Source: an uncultured Akkermansia sp. (GTDB lineage: Bacteria > Verrucomicrobiota > Verrucomicrobiia > Verrucomicrobiales > Akkermansiaceae). Taken from it: a stretch of DNA of 41,176 nt. A model generated the notes under the pieces. That model searched no databases. It worked only from the letters and a program-made list of their open reading frames with translations, and was not told where the DNA came from. The DNA lies in assembly GCA_947631435.1 (NCBI GenBank), contig CANRLM010000013.1, positions 1 through 41,176 of the forward strand. The letters are read 5' to 3'. Each line of letters opens with the position of its first letter. Position 1 is the first letter of the stretch. This document shows, piece after piece, positions 16,636 to 24,531 of the stretch. The position numbers and the translations under genes were made by a program.

Positions 16636-17703
16636 ATGCGAGTGCTCGGAATTGAGTCGAGTTGCGATGAGACTGCCGTCGCAGTGTTGGAGGATTCCTC
16701 CACCGGGGCAGGAGTCCGCGTGCTGTGCTCGCTTATCTCCACGCAAATCCCCATGCATCGACTCTACGGCGGCGTTATTCCGGAGCTCGCCTCACGAAAC
16801 CACTCCGGACGCCTGCCCTCTCTCCTGCAAGAAGCTCTGGAGCAGAGCAAATGCACTCCGGGAGATATCGATGCCTTCGCCGCCACGGGGGGACCGGGGC
16901 TCGTGGCAGCCCTTCTGGTGGGGCACACGGCGGCCAAAGCTATCTCTCTTGCTGCGGGGAAACCTTTCATCTCCGTCAATCACCTGGAGGGGCACCTGCT
17001 CTCTCCCTTCCTGTCCCGCGGGGGACAGGGAAACGAGCCGATACCACCGCCGCACGTGGGGCTGGTGGTTTCCGGCGGGCATAGCCTGCTGTTACAAGTG
17101 AAAGGACTTGGCGACTATGGACTCATGGGCAGATCCCGCGATGATGCAGCGGGCGAGGCCTTCGACAAAGTGGCGCGTATGCTGGATCTGCCCTACCCCG
17201 GCGGGCCGGAAATCGACAAACGAGCCGAACGCGGAGACGCACAACGCTTCAACCTGCCACGCCCCATGCTGCACGAGGCAGGATACGATTTCTCTTTCTC
17301 GGGGCTCAAGACAAGTGTGCTGCACACCCTATCGAAACTCACCCCCGGAGGCGATCCGCACGGGCTGGATGAGCAAAGCCTCTGCGACCTCTGTGCCGGA
17401 GTACGCGCTGCCATCGTGGACGTTCTCGTGCATAAGGCACGGCTCGCCCTGCGACAAACGGGATTGCGCCTGCTGGCGGTCTCCGGCGGGGTCTCGTGCA
17501 ACAGCTCCCTGCGCGCACGCCTCGGGGAAATGTGCGCGAAAGAAGGAGTCGAGCTGCTACTACCGCCTCCCGAACTTACCACCGATAATGCGGTCATGAT
17601 TGCGTTTGCCGGGCTCCTGCGCGCACGGGCAGGAAAGTTCAGTCCCCTTGAAACTCCGGTAGATCCGAACCCTCAGCTTGCCGGTTTTGCGACCCGTTCC
17701 TGA
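16636..17703 (+). CDS. tsaD: tRNA N6-adenosine threonylcarbamoyltransferase
   Basis: The 355-residue ASKHA-fold enzyme transfers threonylcarbamoyl from TC-AMP to A37 of ANN-reading tRNAs, together with TsaB and TsaE. Family motifs are GIESSCDETAVAV at the N-terminus, GGVIPELASRNH, the metal-binding VNHLEGH (His116 and His120), LVVSGGHS and the C-terminal LTTDNAVMIAFAG with the third metal ligand. Length and motifs are complete. It lies 11 bases after clpX and 18 before the next gene, so it is in the clp operon; tsaB and tsaE are not in this window. Confidence 0.95.
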   Translation: MRVLGIESSCDETAVAVLEDSSTGAGVRVLCSLISTQIPMHRLYGGVIPELASRNHSGRLPSLLQEALEQSKCTPGDIDAFAATGGPGLVAALLVGHTAAKAISLAAGKPFISVNHLEGHLLSPFLSRGGQGNEPIPPPHVGLVVSGGHSLLLQVKGLGDYGLMGRSRDDAAGEAFDKVARMLDLPYPGGPEIDKRAERGDAQRFNLPRPMLHEAGYDFSFSGLKTSVLHTLSKLTPGGDPHGLDEQSLCDLCAGVRAAIVDVLVHKARLALRQTGLRLLAVSGGVSCNSSLRARLGEMCAKEGVELLLPPPELTTDNAVMIAFAGLLRARAGKFSPLETPVDPNPQLAGFATRS

Positions 17704-17721
17704 TCCCTTCCCTCTCACCCC

Positions 17722-18624
17722 ATGAACCTGCACGACATCCTCCTCAATCTCCTGCCCGAGGTACTGCCGCGACGCGCACAGGACGCCATCAAGGGCAAGG
17801 AGCTCATCCGGCTTGTTCGTGAGAGACTTGGCGATACCTATTCCGACGGGACGCTACGCACGCATTTTTCCCTCATCGCGCTGGAGGAAGAAAGTTGCCT
17901 TGCGCGCGTCCCAGGCGGACAGGGCTACTACCTGCGCCCCGAGGCGGGAGTTCCTCAACCTACGTTGCAAGAACTGCTCACCGAGCCGAACGCGCGAGAT
18001 GACACCCCCCAGCACCGGGCTCTCGCCCTTGCCGTGCGTCTCTACGATGTAGCGGGACTGGGCGTTTTCGCTTTTCCGGTGGGCGAGGAGAGCTGGTTTC
18101 ACCCGGATCTTGTGGCGGTGCACTGGCCCGCGGGAGAATGGGGGAGGGACGAATCCTACACCATGCTGCCGGATCAGCATCGCGCCCCTTCGTATCGTGC
18201 CATTTGCATCACCTCCTCGCAGGAAAGTGAGGAGGACTGCCGCCGCGCTTTCTTCCGCGCACTCGCCTGCGGCACCTGGGCCCAGGAAACCGAGCTGCTC
18301 ATCATGGGACGCGAAAGTGAGCAAGCAGCCTCTTCTCTGCTGCGACCGGCGGAGAGATTCGGCGTGGGTCTGCGCTGCCTGAGCGCGGAGAATATCCCGG
18401 ACGCCCTGCCGCATGCAGAAGAGCTTCTGCGTATGCCGCGCCCGGAAATCGAACAGCTCTTTCTGGATATTCCCACTATCTGCCTCGCCGAACCTCGCTG
18501 CAGCCCCGCAGCCCCGTCTGCCGGCCACGCGCGCCCCCAACTGCAGGCCGTGCTTCGCTGGGCTGAACGGTGTATTGCACGCGGGCGTGTCGAATCGTAT
18601 GAACGCTGCATCGCTGCCGTATAA
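17722..18624 (+). CDS. Uncharacterised winged-helix plus degenerate nuclease-like protein
   Basis: This 300-residue protein has no signal peptide or membrane segment. Residues 15-75 look like a winged-helix domain (KGKELIRLVRERLGDTYSDG, then RVPGGQGYYLRP). Residues 95-225 resemble the C-terminal part of COG2958-like proteins: ESWFHPDLVAVHW, then RRAFFRALACGTWAQETELL and ERFGVGLRCLS. In such proteins a strand with E-x-K would follow HPDLV in a PD-(D/E)XK-like core; here it reads AICITSSQE, so both residues seem lost. This comparison is from memory and needs a profile search. The gene sits 18 bases after tsaD and 23 before the next gene. Confidence 0.6.
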   Translation: MNLHDILLNLLPEVLPRRAQDAIKGKELIRLVRERLGDTYSDGTLRTHFSLIALEEESCLARVPGGQGYYLRPEAGVPQPTLQELLTEPNARDDTPQHRALALAVRLYDVAGLGVFAFPVGEESWFHPDLVAVHWPAGEWGRDESYTMLPDQHRAPSYRAICITSSQESEEDCRRAFFRALACGTWAQETELLIMGRESEQAASSLLRPAERFGVGLRCLSAENIPDALPHAEELLRMPRPEIEQLFLDIPTICLAEPRCSPAAPSAGHARPQLQAVLRWAERCIARGRVESYERCIAAV

Positions 18625-18647
18625 CAACGTACTGAAACAAACTTCCT

Positions 18648-19241
18648 ATGAGCCGCCGTCGCGTCTTTTTTGTCGTTCTTCTGCTGGTGGGAATCTTCCT
18701 CACGGCAGATGCTCTCCTGGAGCTGGGACGCACAGCGTTCTTCATCCACGAGGCGGAAATGGTGCCCGGGGTGGTGACGGATGAACGGGAGCGCCCGTTT
18801 GAGGGATGGGGAGAGATGCTCGCACACGGGAATTTCCCGTGGGAAAACAACACGGCACATTGTCCCATCGTACGCTTTTCCATCGATGGACACGCCGCCA
18901 TGGCCGACCACCTGCCGGACCTCGACACGCACGCCTACCCGAACGGAGAACGGGTGGAACTTTTTTACCATCGCCCCACCGGCGCAACCCGACTCAATCG
19001 CTTTCATCTGCTATGGGGCGGGGGGTTGTTCCGGCTTGCCGGAGGATGCATCCTTACCTTCCTGATGTGGCTCCTTCTGCGACTCAGAAAACGCCGCTCG
19101 ACCCCCGCTCCCGCCACCTCTCCCGGAGACGCCGGAAAGAGGGCGAAACCTGCACCGGCCGCTTCCCGAAAACGCCGCCAGAGCTCCCCCGGCAAAAGAA
19201 CCTCTAAATCCTCTTCCACCGGCAAACGCGTCAGGAAATGA
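18648..19241 (+). CDS. DUF3592-like membrane protein with basic tail
   Basis: The 197-residue product has an N-terminal membrane segment (6-26), an extracytoplasmic domain of about 100 residues and a second membrane segment (about 126-146). The domain reads VPGVVTDERER, then CPIVRFSIDGH and YPNGERVELFYHRPTG, which fits the DUF3592 pattern of a small beta-rich domain between two helices. The last 50 residues are Lys/Arg/Ser/Pro-rich and probably disordered in the cytoplasm. Function unknown. It ends the clp run. Its final codons (GKRVRK) overlap a GGCAAACGC motif that marks the edge of a dispersed repeat. Confidence 0.65.
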   Translation: MSRRRVFFVVLLLVGIFLTADALLELGRTAFFIHEAEMVPGVVTDERERPFEGWGEMLAHGNFPWENNTAHCPIVRFSIDGHAAMADHLPDLDTHAYPNGERVELFYHRPTGATRLNRFHLLWGGGLFRLAGGCILTFLMWLLLRLRKRRSTPAPATSPGDAGKRAKPAPAASRKRRQSSPGKRTSKSSSTGKRVRK

Positions 19242-19470
19242 GTCGGGCGGTGTACGAGGCGAATTTGAAGAGCGAAGTGAAAAATCAGCACGTTAAAACG
19301 TGGATCCGCAAAACGAAAGCCCGGGGGGTAGGCAGATCTGAATCCCCGGCGCAGCTCTTCACAGGTCTTTCCGGCTACTCACCCGCTGTGTTCCGGAGCG
19401 CGTAGCGCGCTAATTCTCAATTCTTCGCCCTTCGTAATTCGTCCTTCGTACTTGTTTTAATTGCGTTTGC
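19221..19470 (+). repeat. Large copy of the dispersed repeat with inverted ends
   Basis: The copy begins GGCAAACGC (19221-19229) and ends GCGTTTGC (19463-19470), an inverted pair. Inside are ACGAGGCGAATTTG, matching 8035-8048, TGAATCCCCGG, matching 10054-10064, CTTTCCGGCTACTCACCCGC, matching 2338-2357, and TTCGTAATTCGTCCTTCGTA, matching the right module of other copies. It overlaps the 3' end of the DUF3592-like gene. No gene is seen in 19242-19480. Confidence 0.7.
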
Positions 19471-19489
19471 GCTGCGGAGGCACTCAAAA

Positions 19490-19560
19490 CCGGGCAAAAG
19501 ATGTGCCGTCTTCCCGGGTAATTCAAAAAAGTCGTAAATTCGGCTTGCGTTTTTGCCCGG
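19490..19560 (+). promoter_or_regulatory. Long-range inverted repeat at the small-basic-protein promoter
   Basis: CCGGGCAAAA (19490-19499) and TTTTGCCCGG (19551-19560) are perfect inverse complements, 51 bases apart. The right arm fills the promoter spacer. It could be a pair of operator half-sites allowing looping, or chance. Confidence 0.35.
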
Positions 19561-19573
19561 GTAGGTGTATAAG
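19545..19573 (+). promoter_or_regulatory. Promoter of the small basic protein gene
   Basis: TTGCGT (19545-19550), 17 bp, TATAAG (19568-19573). The leader is about 63 bases. Confidence 0.6.
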
Positions 19574-19642
19574 GCTCCCACGTTTCGTTGTCCCAATCCT
19601 GGGGAAGCGATCAGTCTCACAACACAAACCTTTCGCGCAATT

Positions 19643-19798
19643 ATGTCCAAACACTCCTCCCTGAAAGCTTCAGGATCTATCGGCGGCAAGCGTTCCGTGC
19701 TCAAGCGTTTTGAGCGCGTCAAGCTCCTCAGAGAGCGCGGTCAATGGAAACAGGGTCAGAGTCCCATTGGGCTGCCCAAGACCAAGTTCGAGGCGTAA
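19643..19798 (+). CDS. Small basic protein (Chlamydiae/Verrucomicrobia family)
   Basis: This 51-residue, strongly basic protein starts MSKHSSLKASGSIGGKRSVL, continues KRFERVKLLRERGQW and ends GLPKTKFEA. That matches a family of about 50 residues conserved in Chlamydiae and Verrucomicrobia (the TIGR04137-type small basic protein), suspected to bind rRNA or the ribosome. The match is the best taxonomic clue in the window. The gene has its own promoter and terminator, consistent with high, independent expression like a ribosomal protein. The ATG at 19643 is preferred over an in-frame upstream start because the family begins MS(K/R)H. Function is not established. Confidence 0.85.
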   Translation: MSKHSSLKASGSIGGKRSVLKRFERVKLLRERGQWKQGQSPIGLPKTKFEA

Positions 19799-19872
19799 GG
19801 GGCGATGCCTGCTCCGGTGCGCAGGCGCCGGGGTTTGCTGATGCTCACACTGCAAGCCGGTCATCTTTTCCC

Positions 19873-19910
19873 ATCCCCGCATTGGTTTCCGTTTGCGGGG
19901 ATTTTCTTTT
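19873..19910 (+). terminator. Rho-independent terminator after the small basic protein gene
   Basis: ATCCCCGCA (19873-19881) pairs with TGCGGGGAT (19894-19902), followed by TTTTCTTTT. It ends 20 bases before the next ATG. Confidence 0.85.
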
Positions 19911-19930
19911 CCGCCCACATTTTCCCCATC

Positions 19931-21208
19931 ATGAGAGAGAAAACAGATTCTTCTGAGCAGCAGCCGGGAATCCGCATCAACAAGTACCTGGCCCTCTGCG
20001 GGTACGAATCACGCCGTCATGCCGACAAACTTGTAGGAGAAGGTGTGGTTGAGATCAATGGCAAGCGCGTAGATACCCCCGGAGTTCGCGTGATGCCCGG
20101 GGACTACGTGAAGGTGAACGGCAAGCACGCTGTGCCCAAGGAAGGCATCACCCTGCTGCTGAATAAAACGCGCGGGTTCATATGCAGTCGTCGTCGGCAG
20201 AATAAGGAAAGCACGGTCTATGATCTACTGCCTCTGCAGTACCGCCATGTGAACTACGTCGGTCGGTTAGATACGGAGAGTGAAGGTCTGTTACTGCTCA
20301 CCAACAAGGGGGAACTTGGGCAGCAAGTGGCGCACCCATCCAACGGCGTGGAAAAAGAATACTGGGTGACGCTGGATCAGCCATACGAGGATAAGGATTT
20401 ACTGCAGATGCTGCGCGGGCTGCGCTTGCCGGACGGGCAGCAGGCGAAAGCGAAACAGGTGGCGCGCCTGTCGCCAAGGCGTGCCGTCGTGGTGCTTGAT
20501 CAGGGCATCAAACGCCAGGTTCGGCAGATGTTCGCCTGCATGGGCTACCACGTCCAAAAGCTGGTGCGGGTGCGCATCGGCTCGCTCTGGGGCGGGGACC
20601 TGTTGCCGGGGCATTGCATCGAGCTTACACCGGAGCAGGAGAAACTCGCCTTCACCAATCCCCGACCTCGTAAAGGGCTTCTGGACGCCAAACACGCCTT
20701 CCCTGTCAACAAATCGCTTTCTCCGGAGCATATCTCCGAGGAACTGGATTCAACGACCACCCGCAGAGCCATCGAGGAGACGGGGAACTACCACTTCGAC
20801 CCGGCCGACTTTGAGAGTGAGGAAGAGGAAGCCCGCTACAGCCATAAGGCTTCCGGAGGGAACAGGAAGGACTACCCCCGCAGGGGAGACTCGAAGGATG
20901 GAATGAAGCGCCCCTTCCGTAAGCATCTCCGGCATCCCTACGACAGAAACGAGAGTCACACCTTCCCGAAACGGGAAGGAGATGGAGGCAGGAGACCCCT
21001 CAGGGAATATGGCAGAGGGAAAGGTTCGCATCCCTTCCGCGCGAGCAAAGAAACTCCCCGCGATGGCGAGTTTACTCGCTCCTTCTCCGGGGGTTCACGC
21101 CAGCAACCTGCGAGACCCGGCAGGATTACGCGACCTGGCAGGACAGGGATGCCACACCGGGGCGGCGCTCCCGGAGCTTTCCCGCGTAAGAAATACGGCG
21201 CCCGTTGA
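19931..21208 (+). CDS. rRNA pseudouridine synthase, RsuA/RluB/RluE family
   Basis: The 425-residue protein isomerises a uridine in ribosomal RNA to pseudouridine. An S4 RNA-binding domain (about 13-60: IRINKYLALCGYESRRHADK) precedes the catalytic domain, with nucleophile Asp114 in VGRLDTESEGLLLLTN and KRQVRQMFACMGYHV near its end. From about residue 245 a tail of some 180 residues follows, rich in Arg, Gly, Ser, Pro and His, probably disordered and RNA-binding. RluB-type enzymes often carry such tails; this one is long. MREKTDSS is chosen as start because the upstream in-frame stretch contains the terminator. The Sel1-type gene starts 23 bases after the stop. Confidence 0.9.
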   Translation: MREKTDSSEQQPGIRINKYLALCGYESRRHADKLVGEGVVEINGKRVDTPGVRVMPGDYVKVNGKHAVPKEGITLLLNKTRGFICSRRRQNKESTVYDLLPLQYRHVNYVGRLDTESEGLLLLTNKGELGQQVAHPSNGVEKEYWVTLDQPYEDKDLLQMLRGLRLPDGQQAKAKQVARLSPRRAVVVLDQGIKRQVRQMFACMGYHVQKLVRVRIGSLWGGDLLPGHCIELTPEQEKLAFTNPRPRKGLLDAKHAFPVNKSLSPEHISEELDSTTTRRAIEETGNYHFDPADFESEEEEARYSHKASGGNRKDYPRRGDSKDGMKRPFRKHLRHPYDRNESHTFPKREGDGGRRPLREYGRGKGSHPFRASKETPRDGEFTRSFSGGSRQQPARPGRITRPGRTGMPHRGGAPGAFPRKKYGAR

Positions 21209-21231
21209 ACAAGCCCTTCTCTTTCCCCGTG

Positions 21232-22638
21232 ATGAAGCACTCGGTCGTAATCGTGGCTTTGCTGGCAGGAGCTTGTCCCCTATCTCCCGGGCAGTCTGCC
21301 CAACCCCCTTCCGCAGTGCGCGTGATGGAAGAGAAAGACGCCTCTCTCGAGGAACGGTTGCGCACGCTCAAGGAGCAGGCAGAGAAAGGGGACTTACACG
21401 CAACTCAGCAGATTTATCTGCGCTACGCCTTGGCGCACAAGCCGGACGAGGCCCGCACCTGGGCGGCACGCTACACCGGGCTGCTCACCCAAAAAGCGGA
21501 GGGCGGAGACTCGTCTGCCATGTTGCAGCTTGGCGCACGCTACATGGGCGGCGCAGACTACACGCCGAGGGACATCCAGCAGGCGACAACGTGGTTCTCA
21601 CGCGCGGCGGAGGCCGGCGAACCCGCCGGAGCATACATGCTCGGCGAAATTTACTCCCGTGCCGGGAATGTCCCCATGGCACAGCAGGCTTACACCAAAG
21701 CGTTCGAACTCTACACTGACCGACTGGGGAAGGATGCCGGAGATATTGAAGCTCTCTACTGGATCGGCTTCATGCTGCAGAACGGACAAGGCACAAAACA
21801 AGACACTGCTGCCGGACTCGCCAGGCTGGAGCAAGCCTGTGAGGCCGGTTCCGCCTGGGCTGCCGCGCAACTTTTCAAGACTTACTACAACGGCATCGGC
21901 GTCCCGAAGAATAAGCCACGCGCCATCTCCTACGCCCGCAAGATGGCGGATGACCACCATAACGGCACCATGGCCTACATCGTAGCTCGCGCGTACTTGC
22001 AGGGCGAAGGAGTGTCTCAGGATATTGAGCTGGGCGAGCATTACCTCGACCAGGCCGAACGTGCCAATGAGCCGGATGCCATCTATGTGAAGGCGCGTCG
22101 ACTGGAAGAGGCAGGAAAAGCGGAAGAGGCTCTTCCTTACTACCGACGCGCTGCCGGCATGCAGCAGCGCGACGCTCTTGTGCGACTCGGCACAAAGATG
22201 CTGCACGGCTCCCCGGAACTGGAGCAGGATACCGAGCGAGGACTCGCCCTGCTGGAACTCGCCGGCAACCGCTTTGAATCTCCCTCCGCGGCCCTGGAGC
22301 TCGCGCGTTATTACGAGGGACTCGGCGAACAAAGCACGGCAGATTCATGGTACATTGCCGCCAGCAATCGCGGTGTCCCGGGCGCCATGGCACGCCGCGG
22401 CCTGCTGCACCTTATCCCCGGCAGCTCCGCCTCCTGGGATCCCACCCGTGCCTGGCAGTGGTGGCGCACAGGTGAACGCGCAGGTGACAAAACGTGCGCG
22501 CTCTACACCTTCCTCTTCCTGTATGTTTTCACCCCTTTCCTGCTCATCTTTGTGTTTGGTCTTCCTGTCTTCATCAGTCGCCGCTACGCAAAACAAGCTG
22601 AACGCGAGCTTACAGAGGCCTCAAAGGAGGAGGCTTGA
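21232..22638 (+). CDS. Sel1/TPR-repeat exported protein with C-terminal membrane anchor
   Basis: This 468-residue protein has an N-terminal signal sequence (HSVVIVALLAGACPLSPGQS), which may be a weak lipobox around the Cys. About eight to ten Sel1-like helical repeats follow, e.g. GDSSAMLQLGARYMGGADYT, EAGEPAGAYMLGEIYSRAGN, NKPRAISYARKMADDHHNGT. Near the C-terminus a membrane segment (TFLFLYVFTPFLLIFVFGLP) and a charged tail follow. Such proteins are protein-interaction scaffolds, often at the envelope; the partner is unknown. An in-frame TTG at 21205 overlaps the preceding stop and would add nine residues; ATG 21232 fits the signal peptide better. Confidence 0.8.
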   Translation: MKHSVVIVALLAGACPLSPGQSAQPPSAVRVMEEKDASLEERLRTLKEQAEKGDLHATQQIYLRYALAHKPDEARTWAARYTGLLTQKAEGGDSSAMLQLGARYMGGADYTPRDIQQATTWFSRAAEAGEPAGAYMLGEIYSRAGNVPMAQQAYTKAFELYTDRLGKDAGDIEALYWIGFMLQNGQGTKQDTAAGLARLEQACEAGSAWAAAQLFKTYYNGIGVPKNKPRAISYARKMADDHHNGTMAYIVARAYLQGEGVSQDIELGEHYLDQAERANEPDAIYVKARRLEEAGKAEEALPYYRRAAGMQQRDALVRLGTKMLHGSPELEQDTERGLALLELAGNRFESPSAALELARYYEGLGEQSTADSWYIAASNRGVPGAMARRGLLHLIPGSSASWDPTRAWQWWRTGERAGDKTCALYTFLFLYVFTPFLLIFVFGLPVFISRRYAKQAERELTEASKEEA

Positions 22639-22742
22639 TTCCCCGACTCTCTTTTTCTCGCTCGTACACGTAAATTCCGCAGCGTGACATCAACCCCGAA
22701 GAGCGCACGAAACGGCAGGCCGTCTCAACAAAGCAAGCATCT

Positions 22743-23579
22743 TCACCAGCCGAGCTTGACGCGCAGGCGGGCTGCGTAATCGCTGCCGGGGAGAGAAAGG
22801 AGACGCAGTGAGACCGGCGCTTTCCGGATGATGAGCGCGGCATTCAACGGGATGCTGCGTGTAGTCTGCCCATCCATAGAAAAGATGAGGGATTCTCCGG
22901 CACGCCCCCGTCTCTCGCGGGGACGCAGAGTGATTTCCACACTGTCCGGCAACACCACGGAGCGGTTTGTGAGGCTGTGCGGGCAGATGGGGGTGAGACA
23001 CATCAGCTCAGCCGCAGGCCAGAGCAGCGGTCCCCCCGCAGAAAGAGAATAAGCGGTAGAGCCCGTAGGGGTTGCCACCAGAACGCCGTCGGCGTGATAA
23101 CGGTTGAGCAGGGAGCCATCCAGCTCCACATCGACATCAATCATTTTGCCCGTTTGAGCGCGCATGAGCGCTACCTCGTTGAGCGCGAGATGAGAATTTT
23201 CCTGCTCAGTCCCCATGCCACTCTGTGTGACTTGCAACATACTGCGCTCATCAACTCCGTACTCTCCGGATGCTATGGCATCAAGCAGCAGCTCCACTTC
23301 ATCGCGACCACAGGCGCTCAAAAAACCAAGATGTCCCATATTGACCCCGGCAATGATACAACCACCGCGCGCGGCTTGCTCAGCAGCAGAAAGAATCGTC
23401 CCATCCCCTCCCAGGCAAATCACCACCTGCGGGCGAACAGATTCCGCCGTCCACTTTCCCACCTCAAACGCGCGGATGGAGCGCCTCTCACACCCTTCCA
23501 GGAGAGCCTGCAGCGTCTGCAGACACTCATTGCTTCGGTGCGGGGCCAGGATTCCTATGCTGGGGAGCAACTTTACCAT
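22743..23579 (-). CDS. nadK: NAD kinase
   Basis: The 278-residue cytosolic enzyme phosphorylates NAD to NADP. The diagnostic motif CLGGDGTILSAA (Asp59) and the NAD-binding ALNEVAL are present, followed by DGVLVATPTGSTAYSLSAGG. Length fits the family. It lies 31 bases after argB and appears to be the last gene of a corA-argB-nadK run. It ends convergently with the Sel1-repeat gene; the roughly 100-base gap holds no clear terminator. Confidence 0.94.
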   Translation of the reverse strand: MVKLLPSIGILAPHRSNECLQTLQALLEGCERRSIRAFEVGKWTAESVRPQVVICLGGDGTILSAAEQAARGGCIIAGVNMGHLGFLSACGRDEVELLLDAIASGEYGVDERSMLQVTQSGMGTEQENSHLALNEVALMRAQTGKMIDVDVELDGSLLNRYHADGVLVATPTGSTAYSLSAGGPLLWPAAELMCLTPICPHSLTNRSVVLPDSVEITLRPRERRGRAGESLIFSMDGQTTRSIPLNAALIIRKAPVSLRLLSLPGSDYAARLRVKLGW

Positions 23580-23610
23580 GAGGACCGGGAAATCTTACTT
23601 CGGGAGAAAA

Positions 23611-24519
23611 TCAGCGTTGTTCGCGCACAATCTCCGTTCCAATTCCCTGAGGTGTAAAAATTTCCAGAAGCAAAGTGTGCGGGAGGCGGCCGTCAATAAA
23701 GTGCACCTTACGCACGCCGGCATTGAGCGCATCCAGTGCGCTCTTAACTTTTGGAATCATGCCGCCGGAGATAACCCCCTCATCAATGAGCTGCATGGCC
23801 TCTTTTCGGTCGATACTCTTGATGATGGTGCTACGATCCTCGGTATCTGGCAGAATACCCGGCACATCCGAGATATAGATGAGCTTCACCGGTTTGAGTT
23901 CGCGAGCGAGCGCCGCCGCCGCAAGGTCGGCATTCACATTCAGGGTATGCTGTGTACCGAGTTCACGAGCCAGCGGAGAGATCACCGGAATAAGCTGCAG
24001 GGACAACGCCTCCTCCACCCGGGAGAGACGGCAACCAATCACCTGACCTACCATCCCGAGGTCCAACAGACCTCCCTGCTCATCGCGTTCCATAAGCTTC
24101 TCCCCCACAAAGACCGTCGTACCCGGTATACCGACGGCCGATCCCCCGGTTCTGCGGATCATTTCCACGAGGGAGGGATTGATTTGGGCGGAGAGAGTGT
24201 TCTCCACGATATCGATTGCCGCAGGAGTTGTGACTCGCAGACCATTGACAAATTTGGGTTCCAATCCGGCATCTGCCATGGCGGCTGAGATCGCTTTGCC
24301 TCCGCCGTGCACCACGACAGGATTTATACCCATGCTCTCCAACACCACGATGTCGCGCATCAGGGAGCGCACAAGTTCCGGGTCATCCATCGCAGAGCCG
24401 CCGAACTTGATCAGCACCGTTTTATCGCGGTAGGCCTGCATGTACGGCAAAGCCTCAATGAGGATGTTTGCCTTGAGAATTTCCTGCTCGGGTTGAGCCA
24501 CTTTACGCGTTGCGATCAT
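23611..24519 (-). CDS. argB: Acetylglutamate kinase
   Basis: The 302-residue amino-acid-kinase-fold enzyme phosphorylates N-acetylglutamate, the second step of arginine synthesis. Motifs are LIKFGGSAMDD (lysine for phosphate binding), VVVHGGGKAIS, LNVNADLAAAALA and SGGMIPKVKSAL. An N-terminal helix (about 1-33) of the kind that mediates hexamers and arginine feedback inhibition in other bacteria is present, so feedback inhibition is plausible. corA ends 12 bases upstream and nadK starts 31 bases downstream. No other arg gene is in the window. Confidence 0.95.
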   Translation of the reverse strand: MIATRKVAQPEQEILKANILIEALPYMQAYRDKTVLIKFGGSAMDDPELVRSLMRDIVVLESMGINPVVVHGGGKAISAAMADAGLEPKFVNGLRVTTPAAIDIVENTLSAQINPSLVEMIRRTGGSAVGIPGTTVFVGEKLMERDEQGGLLDLGMVGQVIGCRLSRVEEALSLQLIPVISPLARELGTQHTLNVNADLAAAALARELKPVKLIYISDVPGILPDTEDRSTIIKSIDRKEAMQLIDEGVISGGMIPKVKSALDALNAGVRKVHFIDGRLPHTLLLEIFTPQGIGTEIVREQR

Positions 24520-24531
24520 AATTGTAGTGTA

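Noticed and set aside
19417..19722. 101-codon open frame on - across the small basic protein promoter
   Set aside because: It runs antisense through a dispersed repeat, a promoter and a real gene; its C-terminal residues only translate repeat sequence.
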